Positions 25,306 through 34,964 of a stretch of DNA of 64,000 bases are shown here, piece after piece. Made by a program: the position numbers and the translations under genes. How positions within the stretch are numbered: position 1 is the stretch's first letter; the number at the start of each line of letters is the position of its first letter. The notes under the pieces were generated by a model. It saw only the letters and a program-made list of their open reading frames with translations. It was not told the DNA's origin and made no database searches. Origin of the DNA: Hahella sp. HN01 (GTDB lineage: Bacteria; Pseudomonadota; Gammaproteobacteria; Pseudomonadales; Oleiphilaceae); assembly GCF_018986435.1 (NCBI RefSeq), contig NZ_JAHMIN010000008.1:62261-126260 (forward strand), in the 5' to 3' direction.

Positions 25306-26898
25306 ATGAGTCCTCATAAAGTTCTGTCCTTGAGCGCAATGCTTGGCATGGTCGCCCTGTCTCACGTCGCGCTTGCGAAGGAACCCGTTACGGCCAGAAT
25401 CATCGGCGGCGATCAATCAGCCGGCGGCTATCCCTGGATGCTGTCTATCCAGAATTCGACCCTGGGCGATCATTTTTGCGGCGGCAGCCTGATCGCGGAG
25501 CGTTGGGCGTTGTCCGCCGCGCACTGTATTGGCGACGAGCCAGCTGACTCGGTGTTCGTCGTCGCTGGCGATTTTGATCTCAAATCGCAGGACAAAGGAC
25601 AACAGCGCGTCGGCGTAAAACGCTTCGTGCATGCCCTGGGCGACCCTTATGGCGACCTGATGCTGCTGGAGCTGAAAGAAGCGGTCAAACATCCGGTCAT
25701 TCCCCTGGCGGACGAAGCAACGATGGCCTCGTTAGCCCCTGATGCGACGTTTAAAGTCATGGGTTGGGGCAATATGTCCGCTGACGGCGCCGACTATCCT
25801 GACAAGCTGCGCCAGACAGAGGTTCCTCTCTACGATCAGGCCGGGTGCGCAACCGCCTATAGCGCAATAGGAGGAAAGATAGACAACACCATGGTGTGCG
25901 CCGGCTACCCAAAGGGGGGAAAAGATACCTGCGACGGCGACAGTGGCGGCCCCATGCTATGGGACAACCATGGCGTCCTGACTCAGGTTGGCGTAGTCAG
26001 TTTTGGCGAAGGCTGCGCCAAAGCTGGTTTTCCCGGTGTTTACGCCCGGGTCGCCACCTTTAATACGTGGATCAAAGAGCAAATGGCGCAGGCGGACGGT
26101 CTTGCGATCAGCCAGACGGACTTCAGACAGATCAGCGCCGGTTACAAGCTGCAGAAGACGCTGACGCTCACCAACAACAGCCAAAAAGACATGGTATTAC
26201 AGGGGCTCAGCTTAACCGGAGACGGTGGCTATCAGATCGACGCCGCCGCCTGTGACAATGCGATGCTGAAACCCGGCGCCGTCTGTAATCTGGTCCTGAC
26301 GCTCCAGTTCGCGGAAACCGGGCGTAAAACCACGACGCTGACAATCAATAGCACGGACAGCGCGCATCCGAACTGGACCTACGTCTTCTCGGCGCAGTCC
26401 ATCCACAACGCCGACTTCAAGCTGGGACAAAACGCCACCTTCGTTTGGGGACAGAGCCAGGAAGGCGACTGGACTCCGCGCGCAGAAGACGGCAAGCAGG
26501 CGCTGACCGCAGAGTTGAGTGAGGATAAAAGTGAGTCGTTGCTGCTAACCCACTTTAGCGGCAAAGGCGTTTTCAGCTTCGAATGGAAAATCGATAATGG
26601 CGCCGCCGAGGACCTCAATTTATACATCGATGGCCAGCGCATATTTGACGCCAAAGCGGAAGGCGAATATAAGCGAATCAGTCACACCCTGAACGATGGC
26701 CAGCATACGGTGTCCTGGTCGTTCCAGGACGTCACCGAACAGACCTCGAGCGAAAACAAACGCGCCCATATTCGCGCCATCGCCCTGAACGCTTCTGATA
26801 GCCAAGGTAAAAAAGGCGGTGGCGGAGCCATGGGCTTTCTGTTGCCGGCTCTCGCCCTGCTATGGCTGGCGCGCCGCAGCCTGAGCAGCCATCGTTAA
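25306..26898 (+). CDS. Secreted trypsin-like serine protease with GlyGly-CTERM tag
   Basis: 530 aa from ATG 25306 (GGAG 6 nt upstream). Signal peptide to about residue 25, short propeptide, then R-I-I-G-G activation site and an S1 domain with triad H73 (LSAAHC), D117 (YGDLMLLEL) and S213 (GDSGGP). DTCDGDSGG has the Asp six residues before the Ser, which predicts cleavage after Lys/Arg. Residues about 265-500 are beta-rich accessory domains. The C-terminus K-K-G-G-G-G, hydrophobic helix (FLLPALALLWLA), R-R is a GlyGly-CTERM signal. Such proteins usually leave by type II secretion and are processed by rhombosortase (family knowledge). First gene of a probable five-gene operon. Confidence 0.92.
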   Translation: MSPHKVLSLSAMLGMVALSHVALAKEPVTARIIGGDQSAGGYPWMLSIQNSTLGDHFCGGSLIAERWALSAAHCIGDEPADSVFVVAGDFDLKSQDKGQQRVGVKRFVHALGDPYGDLMLLELKEAVKHPVIPLADEATMASLAPDATFKVMGWGNMSADGADYPDKLRQTEVPLYDQAGCATAYSAIGGKIDNTMVCAGYPKGGKDTCDGDSGGPMLWDNHGVLTQVGVVSFGEGCAKAGFPGVYARVATFNTWIKEQMAQADGLAISQTDFRQISAGYKLQKTLTLTNNSQKDMVLQGLSLTGDGGYQIDAAACDNAMLKPGAVCNLVLTLQFAETGRKTTTLTINSTDSAHPNWTYVFSAQSIHNADFKLGQNATFVWGQSQEGDWTPRAEDGKQALTAELSEDKSESLLLTHFSGKGVFSFEWKIDNGAAEDLNLYIDGQRIFDAKAEGEYKRISHTLNDGQHTVSWSFQDVTEQTSSENKRAHIRAIALNASDSQGKKGGGGAMGFLLPALALLWLARRSLSSHR

Positions 26899-26921
26899 TC
26901 CAAATGCAGGAGGTCGCCGCA

Positions 26922-27317
26922 ATGAGCGATTGCTATTCTTACCAAAGAGCGAAAGCGCACCGCAGAATAATATTAGCCCTGGGACTGACGTTATCTATGG
27001 CGGCGACGTCAGGATACGCCGAAGATACAGAGACGCCGCAAGCCGGCGTTCCTCTGAGCCGACCCGCCGTGCTGCAGTCCGTGTCGATTCAACTGGATCA
27101 GTTGGTCTTCAGCGTTAAAAGCACGGGATGCACGCGGCGGGATGATTTCCGGCTTTTCTGGGAAGGTCCAGATCTGACAGTAGTGCGCTTGAAGCCGGAT
27201 TTATGCCGCAAAAAAGCCCACTGGGCGACCTTTTCCTTACCCTTGACCGACCCGGAGCTACAGGAGTGGGAAAGCCTGTATATCAATAACCCTTTGGTTA
27301 TCCACTCCGGGCCCTGA
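26922..27317 (+). CDS. Small secreted protein of unknown function
   Basis: 131 aa from ATG 26922, with a perfect AGGAGG ribosome site 8 nt upstream and 23 nt after the protease gene. A signal peptide runs to about residue 36 (IILALGLTLSMAATSGYA). The mature domain of about 95 residues has two Cys (TGCTRRDDF and DLCRKK) that could form a disulfide, and a FRLFWEGPDLTVVRLKPDLC segment typical of small periplasmic beta proteins. I do not recognise the family. Position between a secreted protease and a two-component system suggests a partner, inhibitor or signal sensed by that system, which is inference only. Confidence 0.75.
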   Translation: MSDCYSYQRAKAHRRIILALGLTLSMAATSGYAEDTETPQAGVPLSRPAVLQSVSIQLDQLVFSVKSTGCTRRDDFRLFWEGPDLTVVRLKPDLCRKKAHWATFSLPLTDPELQEWESLYINNPLVIHSGP

Positions 27318-27396
27318 TGCGAACGCGCGCCCGGTGACGACGCATAGACCGGGCGCTGGCCTGATGTCAGCGGAAATAGAATGGAGAAAACGAAGC

Positions 27397-28131
27397 ATGA
27401 AAGTAACTGAGCGACTGCTACTGGTGGATGACGACAAAAGCCTGACCCGGCTGGTTCGCCAGTTTCTGGAGCAGAACGGCTTTTCCGTCCATGTGATTCA
27501 CGACGGAGAGTCCGCCGTGGCCTGGCTGGAGCGCAATCAGCCGCAACTCATTATTTTGGATGTCATGCTGCCGGGCATGGATGGTTTATCAGTGTGCCGG
27601 GAAGTCAGAACGCACTATAAAGGCCCAATCATCATGCTGACCTCCCTGGATGACGACATCGACGAAGTCGCCGGACTGGAGGTCGGCGCCGATGACTATC
27701 TGGCCAAACCGGTCAAATCCAGGGTGCTGCTGGCGCATATCCGCGCTCAGTTGCGTCGCGTCGAAACCTACTCCGCACAGGATTCGGACGCCGCTGCGTC
27801 ACAGGAAAGCGCGGCCGTTCATATCGGAGATCTGGTCATCAATCCTAACGCCAGAACGGTAGTCAAAGCCGGAAACGCCATCGACTTCACCACGGCGGAG
27901 TTCAACCTGCTTTATTACCTCGCCCGACAAGCGGGCTCAGTGATCTCACGCGACCTGGTGTATCGGGAAATATTCAACCTGGAATATGACGGACTTGATC
28001 GCTCCATCGACTTGCGCGTCTCGCGTATTCGCAAACGTCTTGGCGACGATCCCAAACACCCACGCATGATCAAAACCGTCCGCGGAGAAGGCTATCTGTT
28101 TGTCGACGACGCCGATACAAGGGAGAGTTGA
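27397..28131 (+). CDS. OmpR/PhoB-family response regulator, RstA-like
   Basis: 244 aa from ATG 27397 (MKVTERLLLVDDD). The receiver domain has the acidic pair DDD at 10-12, phosphoacceptor D55 in LIILDVMLPG, T in MLTSLDDD and K in LAKPVK. A winged-helix DNA-binding domain fills residues about 140-240 (RSIDLRVSRIRKRLGDDP). The GPIIMLTSLDDDIDEVAGLE stretch resembles RstA. Two nucleotides separate it from the kinase gene. The signal is unknown; likely regulates this operon. Confidence 0.9.
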   Translation: MKVTERLLLVDDDKSLTRLVRQFLEQNGFSVHVIHDGESAVAWLERNQPQLIILDVMLPGMDGLSVCREVRTHYKGPIIMLTSLDDDIDEVAGLEVGADDYLAKPVKSRVLLAHIRAQLRRVETYSAQDSDAAASQESAAVHIGDLVINPNARTVVKAGNAIDFTTAEFNLLYYLARQAGSVISRDLVYREIFNLEYDGLDRSIDLRVSRIRKRLGDDPKHPRMIKTVRGEGYLFVDDADTRES

Positions 28132-28133
28132 GC

Positions 28134-29531
28134 ATGTTTCTGCGTTTTTACGCCGCCCTGGCGTTGTTGTTTTGCGTATGCTTTATCGCTTACGACTGGG
28201 CGTATCCCCTGTTGTGGTGGGAGAGCGCGCTTTCCGCCGAGGAATCCCGTCGTCATTCAGGAGAAGGCCTGAGGGAAGTCGCCGCGGAGCTGTCCGAGCA
28301 GGAAGCCACTGCCGCTGGCGACCGCTTGCTGGCCGCCGCCTCGGACCTGCTGGAAAGCGCGGACATAGCGCTGCAGCCCTCTTATGAGCTGATCGAATAC
28401 TCCATTCTGGAGAACAAGGACATGAGTCTGACCCTTGATCAGCGTCGTCGCCTGATGGCGGGCGAATATCTGGTGACGGAGCGCAGCTCCCCGGACTCAT
28501 GGAGCGTGCAAACCGCCATCCCTGACAAAAATATGACGTTGGAGGCGGTATTCAAAGAGCAAGGCGACGGCGGTTCTTTCTATAGCTGGCTGGCGGGCTA
28601 CGTTGTCCTTTATCTGAGTCTGTTGGCGGTAGTCCTGTACCTGCTCCTCGCCAGCGTGAAGCGGCCATTACGGGAATCAATCTCCCAGGTCAGCGCCGCA
28701 CTGCGTCGCATCAACGGTCTCTTCAATGGCCCCACCGGTCCCATTCAGTCCGCCGATGCGCCAGCGGAATTGCTGAAGCAGGCGTCAACCGTAGAGCGTC
28801 ATATCGCCCGGGAAAAAGAAAGCCGCGCCCGTCACTATGACGATCTGCGCGACCTGCTGCATGGCGTCGCTCATGAGTTCCGCAGCCCGATGGCGCGCAT
28901 CAGCTTCGCGCTGGATCTGGCGGATGACGAAACCACGAAAACCGCCCCGGATGCGGAAAATATCCGCACACTGCATCAGGAGATCAGCGGCGCGTTGGAT
29001 GAACTGAGCGGCCTGGTGAAAGAAGTGCTCAGCTACTCCCGACTGGAGCATGGCCGCGGCGACCTGCAATGTGAGCCAGTCGCCGTATTGGATGTAGTGG
29101 AGGAGATTCTGTCCAAACAACGCAAAATGCATCCTCAGGTGGAGTTCGTTACGCCAGCGGAGCCGACCACACAGGAAATTCAGGTGTGGGCGGATCGACG
29201 CTTATTCTCCCGCGCATTGGTGAACCTGATCCGAAACGCCGCCCGTTTCGCCGACCACAGCGTCAGAATCAGCTGGCGCCTGACCGATACTCACTTCGAG
29301 ATTCAAGTGGACGACGACGGCCCCGGCGTGCCGCCCGGCAAACGCCAACGCGTCTTCGAGCCATTCACTCGTCTCGACCCCAGCCGCTCACGGGATTCCG
29401 GCGGCGCCGGACTGGGTCTGGCGATTGTAAAAAGTATTTCCACGTTGCATGGCGGAACCGTAAGCGTGACCGACAGCCGACAAGGCGGCGCATGCTTCAC
29501 CCTATGCTGGCCCAAGGAGCCGACTCAATGA
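28134..29531 (+). CDS. Sensor histidine kinase, RstB-like
   Basis: 465 aa from ATG 28134, with GGGAG 8 nt upstream. N-terminal membrane helix, a periplasmic sensor loop (about residues 30-150), second membrane helix (VVLYLSLLAVVLYLLL), linker, HisKA with H247 (HGVAHEFRSPMAR) and HATPase with N box NLIRNAARF, G1 DDDGPGVP, F box EPFTRLD and G2 GGAGLGLAIV. Phosphorylates the adjacent response regulator. The stop overlaps the start of the amidohydrolase gene (ATGA). Confidence 0.92.
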   Translation: MFLRFYAALALLFCVCFIAYDWAYPLLWWESALSAEESRRHSGEGLREVAAELSEQEATAAGDRLLAAASDLLESADIALQPSYELIEYSILENKDMSLTLDQRRRLMAGEYLVTERSSPDSWSVQTAIPDKNMTLEAVFKEQGDGGSFYSWLAGYVVLYLSLLAVVLYLLLASVKRPLRESISQVSAALRRINGLFNGPTGPIQSADAPAELLKQASTVERHIAREKESRARHYDDLRDLLHGVAHEFRSPMARISFALDLADDETTKTAPDAENIRTLHQEISGALDELSGLVKEVLSYSRLEHGRGDLQCEPVAVLDVVEEILSKQRKMHPQVEFVTPAEPTTQEIQVWADRRLFSRALVNLIRNAARFADHSVRISWRLTDTHFEIQVDDDGPGVPPGKRQRVFEPFTRLDPSRSRDSGGAGLGLAIVKSISTLHGGTVSVTDSRQGGACFTLCWPKEPTQ

Positions 29532-31225
29532 ATCCAATCCATAAATGCGCCCCGATTGCGCTGGCGCTTTCCTTATGCGCGGCAACCACTGAGGCGGCGA
29601 CTGCCAACGACGGCGCAGCCGATCTGGCCTTTATTAACGCTGTGGTTTATACCGCCGACGCGCAGAAACCCATGGCGCAGGCGGTGGCGACGCGCAACGG
29701 CGTCATTCTCGCAGTGGGAGACACGGCGGAGATTGAATCGTTAATGGATGAGAATACACAGGTTATTGATATAAAAGGCAGATTGCTGTTACCTGGCTTT
29801 ATCGACAACCATAACCATGTCTTCGAGGCCGCTTCCTCTGCTGGCGGCGATTGCGAACTCGCCCCGGACCTGACGCCCAGCGAACAGCTGCCTTACTTAC
29901 GCCAGTGTCGTGAAGCCTCGCAGCCGGACCAGTGGGTGATCGGCTGGGGCCATACCATTGACGCCACCTTGGACGGAGAAGGCCCCACGCCCCTGCAAGT
30001 GATCGACAGCGTGTTCCCGGATCGCCCCGTGGTGATCATGGAGCAGACTTCACACTCCATGTGGGTTAACTCCGTCGCCCTGCGCCTCGCCGGCATCAAT
30101 GCGGATACGCCTGATCCACAAGGGGGCAGGATCAGGAAAAACCCGGAAACCGGCGAACTGAATGGCGTCATTGTGGACAACGCCGGCGATATCGTCATGG
30201 AGCAGGCCTGGAACAGTTTGCGCAACAAGTTTGAGGTCAGCTACGACGGCCTGTTAAGTGGTCTGGCGGAGGCCGCGCGTTATGGCGTCACCACCATCGG
30301 CGACGGTCGCCTGTACTGGAAGCGCGGCTGGTATGACGTGTGGCGCGCCGTGGCGGCGGATGGCGAGCTGACGGCCCGCGTCTCGCTGCGACCCTGGATT
30401 TACCCTCATGTGCCGCAACAGGAGCAGTTGGACTTTCTGAGTTCGATTTACAATCCAGACCCCAACGGGCTGTTAATCGTCAACCAAGTGAAAATGTACA
30501 GCGACGGCATTCTCGTCAATGGCACGGCGAAGACTCTGCAGCCTTATGATTTCACCTACTTTCCGCAGTCGCCTTATGGCCTTAACTACCTGCCCCAGGC
30601 GGTCATGCAGGACTGGCTGGTCAAGCTGGACCGCCTCGGCTATGGCGCGCATATCCACGCCATTGGCGACGGCGGAGTGCGCGAAAGCCTCAACGCGATC
30701 GCCGCCGCCCGTCAGGCCGGCTCACAGCGCCGCTACAACATGACGCATCTGGAGCTGGTGGACGCGAGTGATCTGGACCGCTTCAAGGCGCTGCAGGTGG
30801 ATGCGGATTTTCAGGTTGGATCTGACTATATCGGCGCGGCGGATCATAGCTGGGCCGAGCCGCTTATTGGGAAGCAGCGGGCGCATCGTCTCATTCCGCT
30901 GGGCGAGGTATACGCCAGCGGCGCCAATGTCACGCTCAGCAGCGATTGGAACGTGAACCCGATCAATCCGATGGCCGCTATCGCCAATGCCGTGCAGCTT
31001 AAGGAACGTGGCTTGCCCAACGTCCGCGCCGCGCTCGACGCCTACACCATCAACGCGGCGACCGCCCTGGGACTGGAGGCGATCACCGGCTCCATCCGCG
31101 CTGGCAAGTCTGCGGATTTTGTCGTGCTGGATAGAAATATTCTCGATGCCGCCCCCCAAGTCATTCGTCAGGCCCGGGTCATGATGACCTGGCTACGAGG
31201 AGAAGAAGTTTACGCCGCGGAATAA
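29528..31225 (+). CDS. Exported metal-dependent amidohydrolase (amidohydrolase_3, YtcJ-like)
   Basis: 565 aa from ATG 29528, overlapping the kinase stop by 4 nt. Signal peptide about residues 1-23 (ALALSLCAATTEAA). Amidohydrolase superfamily: N-terminal composite beta-sandwich (ADLAFINAVVYTADAQ), metal-binding H-x-H in FIDNHNHV, DGILVNGTAKT, HIHAIGDGGVRE and the final GKSADFVVLD. Related to YtcJ/AepA-type hydrolases of cyclic amides or N-acyl compounds. A periplasmic location is predicted, unusual enough to note. Substrate unknown. Being translationally coupled to a sensor kinase, it may make or remove the compound sensed. Confidence 0.88.
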   Translation: MNPIHKCAPIALALSLCAATTEAATANDGAADLAFINAVVYTADAQKPMAQAVATRNGVILAVGDTAEIESLMDENTQVIDIKGRLLLPGFIDNHNHVFEAASSAGGDCELAPDLTPSEQLPYLRQCREASQPDQWVIGWGHTIDATLDGEGPTPLQVIDSVFPDRPVVIMEQTSHSMWVNSVALRLAGINADTPDPQGGRIRKNPETGELNGVIVDNAGDIVMEQAWNSLRNKFEVSYDGLLSGLAEAARYGVTTIGDGRLYWKRGWYDVWRAVAADGELTARVSLRPWIYPHVPQQEQLDFLSSIYNPDPNGLLIVNQVKMYSDGILVNGTAKTLQPYDFTYFPQSPYGLNYLPQAVMQDWLVKLDRLGYGAHIHAIGDGGVRESLNAIAAARQAGSQRRYNMTHLELVDASDLDRFKALQVDADFQVGSDYIGAADHSWAEPLIGKQRAHRLIPLGEVYASGANVTLSSDWNVNPINPMAAIANAVQLKERGLPNVRAALDAYTINAATALGLEAITGSIRAGKSADFVVLDRNILDAAPQVIRQARVMMTWLRGEEVYAAE

Positions 31226-31335
31226 CGCTCGACATTCTTAATTTGTTTACAATTTGACCACTCACATGCCGCCGGGTACGTGGTAAACTGCGCCGCCTAC
31301 CCTTTTTTTGATTGATGTACTCACAAGGAAGACGA

Positions 31336-33375
31336 ATGAATCGCTTCTCCGGCAGACTTTATGGCCTTCTCGCCACCCTGGGCGTTATGCTCGCCTGCCA
31401 GGCCAACGGCCAAACATTTAAATCCAATGGTTACGCCTACGACATCTCCGCCGCTCCGAAGTGGGTGGAGTCTGTGCAGGCGCCTGCCGCTCCTGAACAC
31501 GACAACGGAGCGGTGGAGTACTTACTGGTGGACCGCCAGACCAGCGCCGCCACGCGCTCGCCTCAATACTTCTATCACTTTGTCGAACGCGCCAACAATC
31601 TGGACGGCCTGGAGGAAATCTCCCACCTCAAGGTCACCTTCAATCCAGACTTTCAGCAGTTGGTCTGGCACAAGCTGAACGTTATTCGCGATGGCAAAGT
31701 CATTGATCGTCTGGACCCGCAAAGCATCACTTTAATCAGAGAAGAAACTGAGCTGAACCAGGAAATGTTCAGCGGTTACGTCACCAGCGTGGTGTTCGTC
31801 AAAGGCACTCGCGTGGGCGACGCTGTAGACTTCAGCTATTCCATCGTCGGTCGTAACCCCGTCTTCGGCGACCATTACTTCCAGGGCATTTCCATGTCCT
31901 GGCAGGTGCCGGTGCATCGCCTTTATACCCGCGTTATTGCGCCGCCCAATCGCGAACTGCGCATGTCCGCTGTGAAATACGACACCCAGCCCAGCATCAG
32001 CGCCTACGGTAAATCCAAAGCCTATGTGTGGGATGACGCCAATGTCGCCGCCTACTACAACGAAGGCGATTACCCTCTGGATTATGAACCGGGCAGTTTT
32101 ATCAGTCTGACGGATTTCCCGGACTGGGATGGCGTGATTCGCTGGGCGGAGCCTCTGTACGCGGCGCGTCCCATCAAATCCAAAGAACTGCGCGACCTGC
32201 GGGATGAGCTGAAAAGCATGCCCAAAGAGCAGGCGGTAATCGCCGCGCTGCAGTTCGCACAGGAACAAATCCGTTATCTGGGCATTGAGCTGGGTCAGAA
32301 CTCTCATCTGCCCCGGGCGCCGGATACAGTCATCGAAAACCGCTACGGCGACTGCAAAGACAAAACCCTGCTGCTGGTGTCCCTGCTCAGAAGCATCGGC
32401 ATCGACGCCTACCCCGCCCTGGTGTCCTGGGAGATCGCCTCCGGCGTCGATAAGATTGCGCCTTCGCCCGGCGGTTTCGACCATGTCATCACCCTGGTGG
32501 AGCTGGATGGACAGCGTTACTGGCTGGACCCTACCCGTCGCTACCAGAAAGGCTCGTTGAGCACCCTGGGATACTACGATTACGGCAAAGCGCTGATCAT
32601 CGGCCATCCCAGCGAACGGGAGCTGGTCAAAGTCGGTCTGCCGGAAGTGGCGGCGACTCCCAGCATGATCACCCGCGAGCGCTTCAAGGTGATTGATTAC
32701 AGCGCGCCTGTGGAACACTTCATCACCACGGAATACACCGGCATTGAGGCGGATCGTATGCGCCAGCGTCTGGCCAATAAGTCCATACGCGAGTTCAGCC
32801 AGGATATGCTGAATTACATGCAGAAGCTGTATCCCGGCGCGGAACAGCTGGAGCCGGTTCAAATCACCGACGACAACGATAACAATCGCTTTGTTATTGA
32901 TGAGCACTACCGCATCAATGAATTTTATGCACCCGTGGACGACGTGCAGGCGACCCGCTTCTACGCCTATTCGCTGTTTGAATACGTAAAAAGTCCCGCG
33001 GTGACGCGGCGTTCAGGGCCGCTGACGCTGCCGGGACCAATCAGGGTGGTGCATGATATTTCCCTGGAATATCCCTACAGTCTCAAATTTACCGATCAGG
33101 CCGCCAAGGTCAGCCTGAGCAACGACTACTTCAATTACTTCTATCAGGAAGACTATCTGGGCCGCACGCTGAACCTGCATCATGAGCTGGAATTCAAACG
33201 CGCCGCCATGCCTGCGGCGGAAACTCAGTCATTCCTGGACCTGAAGAAGCAGATCAACGATTCCGGCGAGCACTACTATCAGGTGACGCGCAGCGAAGAG
33301 ACAGATAAGTCACGCTTTGCGGATTTCATCTCGTCCATTCAATCAATGGTTTATGGTTTGGAGACGCCGCAATGA
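31336..33375 (+). CDS. DUF3857 / transglutaminase-like domain protein, exported
   Basis: 679 aa from ATG 31336 (AAGGA upstream), signal peptide ending near ANG-Q at residue 25. Residues about 50-230 match DUF3857, and residues about 290-410 a transglutaminase-like core with Cys in NRYGDCKDKT, His in GGFDHVITLVE and Asp in YWLDPTRR, a full triad. The rest is a beta-rich C-terminal domain. Proteins of this type are periplasmic or outer-membrane-associated and of unclear reaction. The 4-nt overlap with the following lipoprotein gene implies a shared function. Confidence 0.87.
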   Translation: MNRFSGRLYGLLATLGVMLACQANGQTFKSNGYAYDISAAPKWVESVQAPAAPEHDNGAVEYLLVDRQTSAATRSPQYFYHFVERANNLDGLEEISHLKVTFNPDFQQLVWHKLNVIRDGKVIDRLDPQSITLIREETELNQEMFSGYVTSVVFVKGTRVGDAVDFSYSIVGRNPVFGDHYFQGISMSWQVPVHRLYTRVIAPPNRELRMSAVKYDTQPSISAYGKSKAYVWDDANVAAYYNEGDYPLDYEPGSFISLTDFPDWDGVIRWAEPLYAARPIKSKELRDLRDELKSMPKEQAVIAALQFAQEQIRYLGIELGQNSHLPRAPDTVIENRYGDCKDKTLLLVSLLRSIGIDAYPALVSWEIASGVDKIAPSPGGFDHVITLVELDGQRYWLDPTRRYQKGSLSTLGYYDYGKALIIGHPSERELVKVGLPEVAATPSMITRERFKVIDYSAPVEHFITTEYTGIEADRMRQRLANKSIREFSQDMLNYMQKLYPGAEQLEPVQITDDNDNNRFVIDEHYRINEFYAPVDDVQATRFYAYSLFEYVKSPAVTRRSGPLTLPGPIRVVHDISLEYPYSLKFTDQAAKVSLSNDYFNYFYQEDYLGRTLNLHHELEFKRAAMPAAETQSFLDLKKQINDSGEHYYQVTRSEETDKSRFADFISSIQSMVYGLETPQ

Positions 33376-34568
33376 TCCGCTCCGCAAAATGGCTCGTTAA
33401 ACACTGCGCGACACTCGCCGTTCTGACGTTTTCCCTCTTCATCGTTGGTTGCGCCACGCAGTCCGCATCTACGGATGGCGCCGCCGCTGCGGAGGAAACG
33501 CCCGGGGAGTATCCTTCCCGTCCCATCAATGAGTTCGCCAAGCAATTGCGGGATCTTCTGAACCTGCGCAACGCCGACAAGATCGTCGAGATGGTGGACA
33601 TGCGGGATCTGCTGGGCAAAGCCGTCGATCGCTCTGATCTGCCCGTCGCGTTTCGTCCCAGCGCCAAGAGTCGGCTCATTGATACGCAACTATCCAACTA
33701 TCGCGCCATCGTCGCCGGCAGTCTTCTCGATATGCCGTCGGAGAACGGTTACTACGACATCGCCAGTATTAATCCTGAGCAGTCTCAAATTACCTATCGG
33801 TTGGACGACGAAGCCTTGGGGTATTTGACGGTTTACTATCGCAGAGACGCATCAGGGGAATATCGGATTACCGATTTCCACAACTGGCTGTCGGTGTACG
33901 ACCTGAGCTATCGCATCGCGCAAGGGCTGTCCTTGAGCTATCGCATCAATCTGCAGAGCAATCCCACCAAACAGGCATTACTCCTGCAGCTTGGCAAAGT
34001 CTCCAAGTCCGACGATGTCGCAGAGATTCATCGCGTCTTTGAAGGCCTCGCAGACGAGCGCCGCAACGATGACTACCTCCAGTTGCTCTATGCAGAGGCG
34101 CTTCTCAACGCCAGCGATTACGCGGGATTTATAGAGCAGAGCGCCGTACTGAATGAACGTCTGGGAACCTCCCCCAACTATCAGTGGCTGCTTTATTACC
34201 GCAGCCTGAACCAGGAAAATTATCAGGCGGCGGCGGAGCACTTGCAGGCGCAGATTGAACAGACGGGGCTGAAGGACGCAGGCATTCTGGACGAGCTGGC
34301 GCGAGTCAAACTGCTCAACGAAAAGTACGACGAGGCGATTCGTCTTTCCTACGAAGCCATTCGCAGCGATTCTTACTATGAACCGAGTTATTCCACGCTG
34401 ACCTTCGCCCTCATCAAGACTGACCGGCTCGATATCGCCTGGGAAACCCTGAAAGTCTTGAAGGAGCGCTTCAGCTACGAATTTGATGAAGCTGCTTTGC
34501 GTGAAGACGGCCGCTTCGGCCCCTTATTGGAACGGGAAGATTTCCGTCACTGGCTGAAGCAAGGCTAA
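33372..34568 (+). CDS. TPR-like repeat lipoprotein
   Basis: 398 aa, ATG overlapping the previous stop (ATGA). Lipoprotein signal with lipobox F-I-V-G-C at residues about 24-28. Residues 200-390 are helical, resembling tetratricopeptide repeats (YAEALLNASDYAGFIEQSAV, DAGILDELARVKLLNEKYDE, AIRLSYEAIRSDSYYEPSYS). The N-terminal 170 residues are a separate alpha/beta domain not recognised. Probably anchored in the outer membrane and acting with the DUF3857 protein. A strong terminator follows. Confidence 0.8.
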   Translation: MIRSAKWLVKHCATLAVLTFSLFIVGCATQSASTDGAAAAEETPGEYPSRPINEFAKQLRDLLNLRNADKIVEMVDMRDLLGKAVDRSDLPVAFRPSAKSRLIDTQLSNYRAIVAGSLLDMPSENGYYDIASINPEQSQITYRLDDEALGYLTVYYRRDASGEYRITDFHNWLSVYDLSYRIAQGLSLSYRINLQSNPTKQALLLQLGKVSKSDDVAEIHRVFEGLADERRNDDYLQLLYAEALLNASDYAGFIEQSAVLNERLGTSPNYQWLLYYRSLNQENYQAAAEHLQAQIEQTGLKDAGILDELARVKLLNEKYDEAIRLSYEAIRSDSYYEPSYSTLTFALIKTDRLDIAWETLKVLKERFSYEFDEAALREDGRFGPLLEREDFRHWLKQG

Positions 34569-34964
34569 GACCTCACACGCTCGTCATATCCACTGACAAA
34601 AGCGCGTTTCACGTCTTAACTTAAAACGCCGGCCGCTTGTATGAGCGGCCGGCGTTTTTGTATTCAGCGTTAGTGTCAGCAGGCCGGCGGAAGCCTGAAA
34701 CCAGCCTCCACGCCATGTCGCATTCGACAGGTCGTTCAAGCCGCCGTTCATTCCTTTCGAGCATAAACGCCCCGCCCTTTAGACTAAATTGTAGAAAGTA
34801 TCACTTCTTTTCTAACTGCTCGAATAAGTTGGCTATCCTGTACCATTAGAATACCAATAACTATAAATATTCCGTTTGAGTATATCCATTCACGTAAGAG
34901 GTAGGGTTAAAACCGCCGCTAAGGCTAGGAAAATGGAATTAACTATCTAATGTGAGAGGACCTT
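34569..34964. other. Intergenic region
   Basis: 396 nt. After the terminator hairpin (34623-34659) the rest is ordinary AT-rich leader for the protease gene at 34965, with GAGAGGA as its ribosome site. No RNA gene or repeat recognised. Confidence 0.6.
34623..34659 (+). terminator. Strong rho-independent terminator
   Basis: Perfect 15-bp stem (34623-34637 with 34644-34658), GC-rich core CGCCGGCCGCT, 6-nt loop, ending in TTTTT. It ends the DUF3857-lipoprotein operon. Confidence 0.92.
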
